Shown: positions 1 through 7,194 of the stretch, one piece after another
Position numbering within the stretch: the first letter of the stretch is position 1
Layout of the letters: each line of letters opens with the position of its first letter
From: JANNAT01 sp031422555
GTDB taxonomy: Bacteria > Pseudomonadota > Alphaproteobacteria > Rhodobacterales > Rhodobacteraceae
NCBI GenBank assembly: GCA_031422555.1
Contig: JANPLZ010000141.1
Coordinates: forward strand, 1-21,494
DNA: 21,494 nucleotides
Reading direction: 5' to 3'
Notes under the pieces: generated by a model
The model's input: the letters and a program-made list of their open reading frames with translations, nothing else
What the model was told of the DNA's origin: nothing
Databases searched by the model: none
Position numbers and translations under genes: made by a program

Positions 1-1274
1 TGGGCATTGGCCGCCCGTCAACCTATGCCTCGGTGCTGACCACGATCGTTGACCGCGAGTATGTGCGCAAAGACAAGAACCGTCTGATCCCCGAAGACAA
101 GGGGCGGTTGGTGACGGCGTTTTTGACCAACTTTTTCCGCCGCTATGTCGAATATGATTTCACCGCCGATCTGGAAAGCCAGCTTGACGATGTGTCGGCG
201 GGCACCCGCGATTACAAGGAAGTTCTGACGCGATTCTGGCGCGATTTCTCGGCGGCGGTGGCGGAAACCGCCGATTTGCGCATCGGTGAGGTGCTGACTA
301 AAATTGACGATTTCCTTAGCCCGCATTTGTATCCGCTGCGCAGCGATGGATCAGACCCGCGCCTTTGCCAAACCTGTGGCACCGGGCGGTTGCATCTGAA
401 AACTTCGCGCTCGGGCGGGGCGTTTATTGGCTGTGGCAACTACCCTGAATGCCGCTATACCCGGCCGATTTCGGGCGATGAGGGCGGATCGGTCGATGGC
501 CGCGTGTTGGGGCTTGACCCTGACGGTGTGGAAATAAGCCTGCGCGCCGGGCGTTTTGGCCCCTATATCCAAAAAGGTGAAGCGTCCGAGTCTGCGCCCA
601 AACCGCCGCGCGCCAGTCTGCCCAAAGGCTGGGCCCCCGAGACGCTGACGATTGAACGCGCGATTGAACTGCTGTCATTGCCGCGTCTGGTGGGCAGCCA
701 TCCCGATGACGGCGAACCGGTTGAAGCCGCGATTGGCCGCTTTGGACCTTATGTCAAACACGGCGCGGTCTATGCCAATATTCCCGATGTGGAAGAGGTG
801 TTCACCATCGGTATGAACCGTGCGGTGGAAGTGCTGGCGCAAAAACTGGCCGGGCGGCGCGGTGGCGGGGCGGTGGCCGAGCCGTTGCGCGAATTGGGTC
901 TGCATCCCGATGGCGGGCCGGTGCAGGTGATGCCGGGCAAATACGGGCCTTATGTCAAATGGGCCAAGGTCAACGCGACTTTGCCCAAAGAGCTGACCCC
1001 CGAAGCCGTTACGCTGGTTGAGGCTTTGGCGCTGATTGCCGAAAAGGCTGGCAAGCCCGGCAAGGGCGGCAAGAAAGCCGCTCCAAAGAAGGCGGCGGCC
1101 AAACCTGCGGCGGCAAAACCTGCGGCGGCGAAAAAACCTGCGGCGAAAAAACCGGTGGCGGCTAAGGCAGGCACGGTCAAAAAGCCCGCCGCCAAAAAGC
1201 CCGCTGCCAAAAAGCCCGCCGTCAAAAAACCCGCCGCCCAAAAACCCTCTGCCAAACCAAAAGCCGCTGAGTAG
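1..1274 (+). CDS. topA: DNA topoisomerase I (TopA), C-terminal part, 5' end outside window
   Basis: TopA is a type IA topoisomerase that relaxes negatively supercoiled DNA. The reading frame is open from base 3 and begins inside the gene: its first residues read GIGRPSTYASVLTTI, a highly conserved TopA segment, so the GTG at 33 is not the start. A single C4 zinc-finger unit follows (CQTC at about 366-377, GCGNYPEC at about 430-453). After it come three topoisomerase C-terminal repeats, recognisable by GRFGPYIQKGE, GRFGPYVKHG and GKYGPYVKWA. The last 75 or so residues (about 1045-1271) are almost only Lys, Ala and Pro, with repeated KKPAA units like a histone H1 tail, and probably bind DNA non-specifically. 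The stop is TAG at 1272-1274. A small secreted-protein gene starts 20 bases downstream on the same strand and may be cotranscribed. Identity is very secure. Confidence 0.96.
   Translation, partial: GIGRPSTYASVLTTIVDREYVRKDKNRLIPEDKGRLVTAFLTNFFRRYVEYDFTADLESQLDDVSAGTRDYKEVLTRFWRDFSAAVAETADLRIGEVLTKIDDFLSPHLYPLRSDGSDPRLCQTCGTGRLHLKTSRSGGAFIGCGNYPECRYTRPISGDEGGSVDGRVLGLDPDGVEISLRAGRFGPYIQKGEASESAPKPPRASLPKGWAPETLTIERAIELLSLPRLVGSHPDDGEPVEAAIGRFGPYVKHGAVYANIPDVEEVFTIGMNRAVEVLAQKLAGRRGGGAVAEPLRELGLHPDGGPVQVMPGKYGPYVKWAKVNATLPKELTPEAVTLVEALALIAEKAGKPGKGGKKAAPKKAAAKPAAAKPAAAKKPAAKKPVAAKAGTVKKPAAKKPAAKKPAVKKPAAQKPSAKPKAAE
1045..1260 (+). repeat. Degenerate 15-bp tandem repeat coding the K/A/P tail of TopA
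   Basis: Purine-rich units of the type AAAAAGCCCGCCGCC recur in register, clearest from about 1180 to 1255, and encode KKPAA pentapeptides. Upstream, units of AAACCTGCGGCGGC encode AKPAA. The repeat length is a multiple of three, so copy-number changes would keep the frame. Such tails vary in length between related strains. Confidence 0.8.
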
Positions 1275-1294
1275 ATAACCGTCGGAGAAACCAG

Positions 1295-1912
1295 ATGCGC
1301 CTTGCCCTGTTGCTATGCCTTGCCATCCCCACCTTGGCCCATGCCCAAGATGCGGCCCTCGAACCGTTCAGCGACACCGGCTATGTGCAGTCTTGCACCA
1401 CGGATGGCGAACTGCCGGGTTGCATGGTGGTGGGCTATGGGATCCGCTATGTCGCAGCGACCGATGGTGCGACCGATCCGGCCCTGTTGGCGCAACTGTT
1501 AGCCTTGCCACCCAACAGCCGCGTCGATGTTGTGGGTAACATCATCAGCATGGGCGATATTACCGCCGAGGTGGTGCTGACTTCGGTTGCCGCCGCACCT
1601 GATGCCAAACTGGATGCACTGATGGCCGGGTTGCAGGGCGATTGGCAACAGACGGCGGGCGCGGGCCTTCAGGTTGTCGGGTCCGAGTGGACCGATATTG
1701 CCGATGGTCAGCCGGTGAACAGTTATCTGATGGCGGTGGGACTGCCCTGTTCCGACACGATTCCACAAGACAAACCAAGCGTCGCACTCATCCTGATGGG
1801 CGGCGATCCGATGGATGGCGCGCTGTGTTATGTTATTGACAAAATTGATGAAAAATCTCTGACGCTGATATCAGTGCCGGGTCGTGAAGTCACGACGCTG
1901 CAGCGCCCCTAA
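1295..1912 (+). CDS. Secreted/periplasmic protein of unknown function
   Basis: I do not recognise a family. The 205-residue product starts with a clear Sec signal peptide (MRLALLLCLAIPTLAHAQ, cleavage likely after AHA), so the mature protein of about 188 residues should be periplasmic. It has four cysteines after the signal peptide, two close together (SCTTDGELPGC) and two near the C-terminus (LPCSD, ALCYV), enough for two disulfides. There is no lipobox, no anchor helix and no catalytic motif that I recognise. The start is supported by GGAG at 1284-1287, 7 bases upstream. The gene follows topA by 20 bases and probably shares its transcript. It ends 25 bases from the convergent choV stop, with no obvious terminator in the gap. 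The gene is likely real, but its function is unknown. Confidence 0.75.
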   Translation: MRLALLLCLAIPTLAHAQDAALEPFSDTGYVQSCTTDGELPGCMVVGYGIRYVAATDGATDPALLAQLLALPPNSRVDVVGNIISMGDITAEVVLTSVAAAPDAKLDALMAGLQGDWQQTAGAGLQVVGSEWTDIADGQPVNSYLMAVGLPCSDTIPQDKPSVALILMGGDPMDGALCYVIDKIDEKSLTLISVPGREVTTLQRP

Positions 1913-1937
1913 AGCCGTTTGCCGCGCCCGACTGCCA

Positions 1938-2966
1938 TCAGGGGCCGCGCGGATTGATCAGTCTGGCCAGCAGGCTGGCATGGCGGATCACCCCCACCGG
2001 CACGCCCGCCTCGGTGACGTTAATCTCGGTTGCGCCGGATGACATCAGGCCCATCACGGCCTTGACGGGATGTTCGCAATCCACCGATTGGCCGTCGCAC
2101 TGCCCCGGCTCCATCACATCGCGCGCGGTCAGCACCGCAAGCGGGTTCATATGGGCGACAAAATCGGCGACATAGTCTGAAATCGGGTTGGCAATGATTT
2201 CGCGCGCGGTGCCGATCTGCACGATCCGGCCCCCCTCCATCAACGCGATGCGGTCGCCCAGTTTGAACGCCTCGTCCAGATCATGGCTGACGAAAATGAT
2301 CGTGCGTTTCAGCTTGGCTTGCAGATCCAGCAGCTCGTCTTGCAGGCGGGCGCGGATCAGCGGGTCAAGCGCGGAAAACGGCTCATCCATCAACAGAATC
2401 GGGGCTTCGGTCACAAAGGCGCGGGCAAGACCGACGCGCTGCTGCATGCCGCCCGAAAGTTCCCCCACCTTTCGATCGGCCCAGTGCGACAGGTTTACCA
2501 GCGCCAGTTGCGCATCCACCCGGTTGCGGCGCTGATCCGGGGTCTGGCCCGCCAGTTCCAACCCCAAGCCTACATTTTCGCGCACCGTGCGCCATGGCAA
2601 CAGCCCAAAGGCCTGAAACACCATCGCAATCGTCGACAGCCGCAGCGTGCGCAAGGTGGGCGCATCGGCCTTGGTCACCGACACCATCTGATTGCCGTCC
2701 CAAACCCGGACATCGCCGCGCACAACCGGGTTCAGGCCGTTTACCCCGCGCAACAGGGTGGATTTGCCAGACCCCGACAGGCCCATCAGCACCAAAATCT
2801 CGCCCTCGGCCACCGACAGGCTGCAATCATGCACCCCCAGGATCTGACCGGTTTTGGTCTGAATTTCGCTGCGGCTTTGGCCTTGGTCCATCAGATCAAG
2901 CGCGCGGCTGGGGCGGTCTCCAAACACGATGGAAACCGCATCAAATTCGACGGCGTTGACCATCAT
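1938..2966 (-). CDS. choV: Choline/betaine ABC transporter ATP-binding protein (ChoV/ProV type)
   Basis: This is the cytoplasmic ATPase that drives quaternary-amine import with ChoW and ChoX. The 342-residue product has Walker A GLSGSGKST (62-70), Q-loop Gln118, signature LSGGMQQR (170-177), Walker B ILLMDE (190-195) and H-loop His228. The long N-terminal stretch before Walker A and the C-terminal CBS-like segment (about 284-335) are typical of the ProV/OpuAA family. The start codon lies at 2964-2966 inside the end of choW, whose stop is at 2963-2965, so translation is probably coupled. A second in-frame ATG follows at once. Order (X, W, V) and the divergent betI/betA make choline the most likely substrate; glycine betaine or proline betaine cannot be excluded from the ATPase alone. 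Confidence 0.92.
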   Translation of the reverse strand: MMVNAVEFDAVSIVFGDRPSRALDLMDQGQSRSEIQTKTGQILGVHDCSLSVAEGEILVLMGLSGSGKSTLLRGVNGLNPVVRGDVRVWDGNQMVSVTKADAPTLRTLRLSTIAMVFQAFGLLPWRTVRENVGLGLELAGQTPDQRRNRVDAQLALVNLSHWADRKVGELSGGMQQRVGLARAFVTEAPILLMDEPFSALDPLIRARLQDELLDLQAKLKRTIIFVSHDLDEAFKLGDRIALMEGGRIVQIGTAREIIANPISDYVADFVAHMNPLAVLTARDVMEPGQCDGQSVDCEHPVKAVMGLMSSGATEINVTEAGVPVGVIRHASLLARLINPRGP

Positions 2967-3793
2967 GTCACCTTGCGTTGAAAGGTTGATCGCAAGGCAA
3001 TGGCGACAACAACGATGACAAAGCCGGATTCAAAGCCCTTGGCGGCGTTTACCGCTGCCAGCGCCCGCATCACCGGCACGCCCAGCCCGTCTGCGCCGAC
3101 CATCGATGCAATGACAACCATCGACAGCGACAGCATGATCGTCTGGTTCAACCCCACCATGATTTGCGGCAAGGCCCAGGGCAATTCTACCTTCCACAGC
3201 TTTTGCCGGGGCGTGGCACCAAAGGCGGTTGCGGCCTCCAGCAAAGCGATGGGGGTCGAGGCCACGCCCAATTGCGTCAACCTTATCGGCGCGGGCAGCA
3301 CAAAGATCACGGTGGCAATCAGGCCGGGCACCATACCGATGCCAAAAAAGATGATCGCCGGTATCAGGTAAACAAAGGTTGGCAGCGTCTGCATCAAATC
3401 CAGCACAGGCGACAGCGCCGAATTCAGCCGTGGGCTGTGGGCGCAAGCAATGCCGATGGGCACGCCCACCGCCATGCACACCGCGCAAGACGACAAGATC
3501 AGCGTCAGGCTTTGGGTGGTTTCGGTCCAATAGCCTTGGTTAAGCACAAACAGAAACCCCAGCGTCACGCCCACGCAGATTTTCCAATCGCGCTGTAGAA
3601 CCCACGCAAGCCCGGCGAAAATAGCGATGATGACCAAGGGGTTCGGGGTTTGCAGCAGCCACAAAAAGCCGGCGATCAGGCTTTCCAACATAAAGGCCAC
3701 TGTGTCAAAAAAACCCGAGAGATGGGTTTTCATCCAGACAAACACCGTGTTTGCCCATGACCCTACCGGAATCTTGTAATCCGTCCACTTCAT
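2963..3793 (-). CDS. choW: Choline ABC transporter permease (ChoW/ProW type)
   Basis: This is the inner-membrane permease of the choline importer. The 276-residue product has an N-terminal hydrophobic segment, further helices around residues 51-85, and a binding-protein-dependent transport domain from about residue 95. The EAA loop that contacts the ATPase is plain at residues 186-205 (EAATAFGATPRQKLWKVELP). It matches the ProW/ChoW family in length and order of segments. It lies 51 bases downstream of choX with a strong hairpin in the gap, and overlaps choV by 4 bases. The family is secure; the substrate assignment rests on the bet gene neighbours. Confidence 0.92.
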   Translation of the reverse strand: MKWTDYKIPVGSWANTVFVWMKTHLSGFFDTVAFMLESLIAGFLWLLQTPNPLVIIAIFAGLAWVLQRDWKICVGVTLGFLFVLNQGYWTETTQSLTLILSSCAVCMAVGVPIGIACAHSPRLNSALSPVLDLMQTLPTFVYLIPAIIFFGIGMVPGLIATVIFVLPAPIRLTQLGVASTPIALLEAATAFGATPRQKLWKVELPWALPQIMVGLNQTIMLSLSMVVIASMVGADGLGVPVMRALAAVNAAKGFESGFVIVVVAIALRSTFQRKVT

Positions 3794-3810
3794 GCGGTGA
3801 CCCCTGTTGA

Positions 3811-3840
3811 AATGGCCCCAAAGCTGTCTTTGGGGCCATT
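3811..3840 (-). terminator. Intercistronic hairpin between choX and choW (attenuator or mRNA stabiliser)
   Basis: A perfect 13-bp inverted repeat, AATGGCCCCAAAG (3811-3823) and CTTTGGGGCCATT (3828-3840), encloses a 4-base loop. It begins 4 bases beyond the choX stop codon on the minus strand. It lacks a long U tract on its downstream side, so it is more likely a partial terminator or 3'-end stabiliser than a full stop. It would keep the binding-protein message in excess over choW/choV. Confidence 0.75.
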
Positions 3841-3844
3841 AATG

Positions 3845-4780
3845 TTACTGAAGTGCGGCGGTGACGGCGGCCATCGCATCGCCACCATCTTTGGTGGTGA
3901 CGCCGTCCAGCCATGGCTTCCATGCATCGGGGTTGGCGATCAGCCACGCCTTGGCGGCATCGCGCGGGTCGGCACCGTCGGTCAGAATGCTGTTCATGAT
4001 CTCATTTTCCATTTTCAACGAGAAAACCAGATTTTGCAGCAATTTCCCAGTGTTGGCGCATTCGGCGATGTAACCCGCGCGGGCAACGGTATAGACGGTC
4101 GCGCCACCCAGATTTGGCCCGAAATACTCATCCCCGCCGGTCAGATAGCTCATCTCAAAGTTGGCATTCATCGGATGCGGCTCCCAGCCCAGCCAGACCA
4201 CCGGCTTGCCTTCGGCATCGGCGCGGGTGACTTGCGCCAGCATCGCCTGCTCCGAACTTTCGACAAGGGTAAAGCCCGCCTCTTTCAGCCCGAACGCTCC
4301 GTTGTCCATCATGTCAAGGATCAGCTTGTTGCCATCATTCCCAGCCTCGATGCCGTAAATCTTGCCGTCAAGGGCGGCAAAATGGGTCACCAGGTCTTTG
4401 AAATCGGCGATGCCCAGCTTGGCCCCGGCGGCGTTGGTGGCCAAAGTATACTTTGCCCCTTCAAGGTTCACGCCAACCTGATCAATGGTCTTGGCGTCGA
4501 AGTAGGGCTGGATCGTCGTGGCCATTGATGGCTGCCACAGGTCAAGAAACACATCAATGTCATTGCCGGCCAGCGCTTCGAACGTCACGGGCAGCGACAA
4601 GGTTTTCAGGCTGGTCTCATATCCCAGCGCTTCCAGAACGATGCCGCTGGCGGCATTGGTGGCGGCAAGATCGGTCCAGCCCAGATCAGAAAATGTAACT
4701 TTGTCACAGCCTTCGGCCAGCGCCGATCCGGCAAAGGCAAAGGCTACGGCGGTGGCAAGCAAGGTGGTTTTAACAGACAT
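3845..4780 (-). CDS. choX: Choline ABC transporter substrate-binding protein (ChoX)
   Basis: This is the periplasmic binding protein of the choline importer, OpuAC family. The product from the ATG at 4778-4780 is 311 residues and begins with a textbook signal peptide, MSVKTTLLATAVAFAFAGSALA, before EGCDKVTF. An upstream in-frame ATG at 4814-4816 is rejected: it would put 12 polar residues before the signal peptide and would lie in the putative operator, while the chosen start has a GGGAG-type ribosome site about 8 bases upstream. Aromatic motifs expected in a quaternary-amine cage are present (DLGWTD, LDLWQPSM, WLGWEPHPMN). It is first in the choX-choW-choV operon and divergent from betI. Choline is favoured over betaine because of the adjacent choline dehydrogenase. 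Confidence 0.92.
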   Translation of the reverse strand: MSVKTTLLATAVAFAFAGSALAEGCDKVTFSDLGWTDLAATNAASGIVLEALGYETSLKTLSLPVTFEALAGNDIDVFLDLWQPSMATTIQPYFDAKTIDQVGVNLEGAKYTLATNAAGAKLGIADFKDLVTHFAALDGKIYGIEAGNDGNKLILDMMDNGAFGLKEAGFTLVESSEQAMLAQVTRADAEGKPVVWLGWEPHPMNANFEMSYLTGGDEYFGPNLGGATVYTVARAGYIAECANTGKLLQNLVFSLKMENEIMNSILTDGADPRDAAKAWLIANPDAWKPWLDGVTTKDGGDAMAAVTAALQ

Positions 4781-4800
4781 CTCAGGCTCCCGGTTTTTTG

Positions 4801-4820
4801 TTGATTGACGAGTCAATAAA
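4801..4820. promoter_or_regulatory. Putative BetI operator between choX and betI
   Basis: The 20-base AT-rich element TTGATTGACGAGTCAATAAA contains the perfect inverted repeat ATTGAC-GA-GTCAAT (4804-4817), with the outer two bases on each side also pairing. It resembles BetI operators as I remember them (TTGA-rich palindromes in front of bet genes). It lies 20 bases upstream of the choX start and about 50 upstream of betI, where one bound repressor could control both directions. A possible -35, TTGACG, for the betI direction lies inside it at 4805-4810. Occupancy by BetI is inferred. Confidence 0.75.
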
Positions 4821-4871
4821 CTTCAAGCTAGCTGCCCATTGCAAGAGTTTTCTGCAAAGGGGCCGCGTCAT

Positions 4872-5459
4872 ATGCCAAAGCTTGGGATGGAGCCTATCCG
4901 AAAGGCGGCGTTGGTCAAAGCCACGATTGTGGAAATCGGCAGAGCGGGGTGTTTGGATGTTACGGTCAGCCAGATCGCTAAACGGGCGGGCATGTCATCG
5001 GCCTTGGCGCATCACTATTTTGGCAGCAAGGAAGAGATGTTTCTGGCCGCGATGCGCCATGTTCTGACGCTGTATGGCGCGGAAATTCGCGGCGCATTGG
5101 CGTTGGCAGAAGGCCCCGAACAGCGGGTGCGCGCGATTTTGGCAGCCAGTTTCAGCCCTGCAAACTTTCGCCGCGAGGCAATTGGCGCCTGGCTGAACTT
5201 TTGGCTGATGGCGCAAACCGTGCCCGATGCCAAGCGGTTGCTGGCGGTCTATCACCGGCGCTTGCGCTCTAACTTGCTGGTGGGGCTGCGGCCCCTGATC
5301 GGCGATCAGGCCGAAGCGGTGGCCAACGGGTTGGGTGCGTTGATCGATGGGCTTTATTTGCGCGAAGTACTGAAATCGGGGCCACCCGACGGGCGGGCGG
5401 CGGTGGCGTCAGCGCTGGCATATCTGAGCGCACATCTGCCGCAAGCGGGCAAAAAATAA
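4872..5459 (+). CDS. betI: TetR-family choline-responsive repressor BetI
   Basis: BetI represses choline uptake and oxidation genes and is released by choline. The 195-residue product begins MPKLGMEPIRKAALVKATI, the conserved BetI start, and carries the helix-turn-helix SQIAKRAGMSSALAHHYFG around residues 36-54. I chose the ATG at 4872 because it matches family starts and has AAAGGGG at 4856-4862, 9 bases upstream; an upstream alternative at 4839 adds 11 non-conserved residues. The gene is divergent from choX, with a strong palindrome between them, and is followed after 48 bases by betA. Length and sequence agree with full-length, functional BetI. Confidence 0.95.
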   Translation: MPKLGMEPIRKAALVKATIVEIGRAGCLDVTVSQIAKRAGMSSALAHHYFGSKEEMFLAAMRHVLTLYGAEIRGALALAEGPEQRVRAILAASFSPANFRREAIGAWLNFWLMAQTVPDAKRLLAVYHRRLRSNLLVGLRPLIGDQAEAVANGLGALIDGLYLREVLKSGPPDGRAAVASALAYLSAHLPQAGKK

Positions 5460-5468
5460 CACTATTTC

Positions 5469-5506
5469 GGGCGTATCGCCCAGCAGGAAAGGCCCGGTGC
5501 GCCGGG
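5469..5506 (+). other. Two small hairpins in the betI-betA gap, the second over the betA ribosome site
   Basis: GGGCG-TAT-CGCCC (5469-5481) and CCCGG-TGCG-CCGGG (5493-5506) are perfect 5-bp inverted repeats in a 48-base gap. The second ends one base before the betA ATG at 5508 and would cover GGGA, the nearest ribosome-binding sequence. The stems are short and GC-rich, so chance is possible. Confidence 0.4.
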
Positions 5507-5507
5507 A

Positions 5508-7169
5508 ATGGTCAAGATGACGGCGGAATATGTGATCATTGGATCGGGGTCTGCGGGCGCTGCACTGGCGTATCGGTTGGCCGAAGCCGGGCGGCGTGTG
5601 GTGGTCATCGAACAGGGTGGCACCGATGCGGGTCCGTTCATCCAGATGCCCGGCGCGCTGTCGTATCCGATGAACATGGGTATCTATGACTGGGGCTTTG
5701 AAACCGATCCCGAACCGCATCTGGGCGGCCGGGTTCTGGCCACACCGCGCGGCAAAGTGCTGGGCGGATCGTCGTCGATCAACGGCATGGTTTACGTGCG
5801 TGGCCACGCCCGTGACTTTGACACATGGGAAGACATGGGGGCCACCGGCTGGGGCTATGCAGATGTGCTGCCGTATTTTCAGCGCATGGAAAATTGGCAC
5901 GGTGCCGAAGGCGATGCCGCCTATCGCGGTCAGGCGGGGCCATTGCATATCACGCGCGGCCCCCGGTCTAACCCGTTGTTTGACGCCTTCATCAACGCTG
6001 GCGCGCAAGCCGGCTATCCGATGACGCGCGATTATAACGGGCAGGCGCAAGAGGGTTTCGGCCCGATGGAGGCGACGATCTGGAAAGGGCGGCGCTGGTC
6101 GGTGGCCAATGCCTATCTGCGTCCGGCGATGAAAGCGGGGAATCTGACCGTTGTGCGCGGCTTTGCCCGCCGCGTGGTGATCGAACAGGGCCGTGCGGTG
6201 GGGGTTGAAATTCTGCGCGGCGGCCAGATTGAAGTGATCCGCGCACAAGCCGAGGTGATCGTGGCGGCCTCGTCGATCAACACGCCAAAACTGTTGATGC
6301 TGTCGGGCATCGGCGCTGGTGCTGATTTGGCGGCGCAAGGCATTGCGGTTGTGGCGGATCGCCCCGGCGTTGGGGCAAACCTGCAGGATCATCTTGAGAT
6401 TTACATGCAGTATCAATCCAGCCAGCCTGTAACCTTATATAAATACTGGAATCTTTGGGGCAAGGCGCTGATCGGCGCGCAGTGGTTGTTCACCGGGCGC
6501 GGTCTGGGGGCGTCAAACCAGTTTGAGGCCTGTGCCTTCATCCGGTCCAAACTGGGTGTCGATTATCCTGACATTCAGTATCATTTCCTGCCGATTGCGG
6601 TGCGCTATGATGGCCGCGCCGCGGCAGGTGGCCACGGCTTTCAGGCCCATGTTGGCCCGATGCGCAGCAAATCGCGCGGGGCTGTGACCTTGCGCTCTCC
6701 CGATCCGATGGCAGCACCCCGCATCCGGTTCAATTACATGTCGCACCCTGACGATTGGGATGATTTCCGCCGCTGTATCCGCCTGACCCGCGAGATTTTT
6801 GGCCAGGCGGCGTTTCAGCCCTTTGTGAAATCCGAAATTCAGCCGGGGTTGGCGGTGGAGACCGACGATCAGATGGATGATTTCCTGCGCCAGCACGTCG
6901 AAAGCGCCTATCACCCGTGCGGCACCGCGCGGATGGGGCGGCGCGATGACCGACAGGCGGTGGTTGATCCCGAATGCCGGGTGATCGGGGTCGAAGGTTT
7001 GCGCGTTGCCGACAGCTCGATCTTTCCGCAGGTGACCAATGGCAACCTGAACGCGCCGTCGATTATGGCAGGCGAAAAGGCTGCCGATCACATTTTGGGC
7101 CGGGTGCCGCTGCCGCGATCCAACCTGCAACCGGTGCTTAATCCGAACTGGCGAACGTCGCAGCGCTAG
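5508..7169 (+). CDS. betA: Choline dehydrogenase (BetA), GMC oxidoreductase
   Basis: BetA oxidises choline to betaine aldehyde, and often onward to glycine betaine, with FAD, feeding electrons to the respiratory chain. The 553-residue product shows the FAD-binding GSGSAG motif (12-17), GMC signature 1 around residues 80-105 (LATPRGKVLGGSSSING), signature 2 near 255-270 (SINTPKLLMLSGIG), and the C-terminal catalytic pair His469 (YHPCGTARMG) and Asn515 (NLNAPS). The second hydrophobic segment FIQMPGALSYPMNM is characteristic of BetA. The start is uncertain between ATG 5508 and ATG 5517; the ribosome site GGGA at 5504-5507 fits 5517 better, which would give 550 residues. It follows betI by 48 bases. 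The usual partner betB is absent on both sides. Confidence 0.94.
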   Translation: MVKMTAEYVIIGSGSAGAALAYRLAEAGRRVVVIEQGGTDAGPFIQMPGALSYPMNMGIYDWGFETDPEPHLGGRVLATPRGKVLGGSSSINGMVYVRGHARDFDTWEDMGATGWGYADVLPYFQRMENWHGAEGDAAYRGQAGPLHITRGPRSNPLFDAFINAGAQAGYPMTRDYNGQAQEGFGPMEATIWKGRRWSVANAYLRPAMKAGNLTVVRGFARRVVIEQGRAVGVEILRGGQIEVIRAQAEVIVAASSINTPKLLMLSGIGAGADLAAQGIAVVADRPGVGANLQDHLEIYMQYQSSQPVTLYKYWNLWGKALIGAQWLFTGRGLGASNQFEACAFIRSKLGVDYPDIQYHFLPIAVRYDGRAAAGGHGFQAHVGPMRSKSRGAVTLRSPDPMAAPRIRFNYMSHPDDWDDFRRCIRLTREIFGQAAFQPFVKSEIQPGLAVETDDQMDDFLRQHVESAYHPCGTARMGRRDDRQAVVDPECRVIGVEGLRVADSSIFPQVTNGNLNAPSIMAGEKAADHILGRVPLPRSNLQPVLNPNWRTSQR

Positions 7170-7194
7170 GATGGGGCTGGGTTTTGGGGGCCAG

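Noticed and set aside
675..1255. Gly/Phe- and Ala/Phe-rich minus-strand frames opposite the topA tail
   Set aside because: The repetitive composition is the reverse translation of the K/A/P-coding repeat; no start signals or family match.
2531..2543. TGATCCGGGGTCT inside choV, identical to part of the REP-like element
   Set aside because: It lies in conserved coding sequence without a matching left arm, so a shared 13-mer is best read as chance.
3797..4528. A 243-codon plus-strand frame opposite choX
   Set aside because: It is antisense to a well-supported binding-protein gene and has no domain of its own.
5409..6416. A 335-codon minus-strand frame opposite betA
   Set aside because: It is an antisense shadow of betI/betA with His/Arg-rich composition and no family features.
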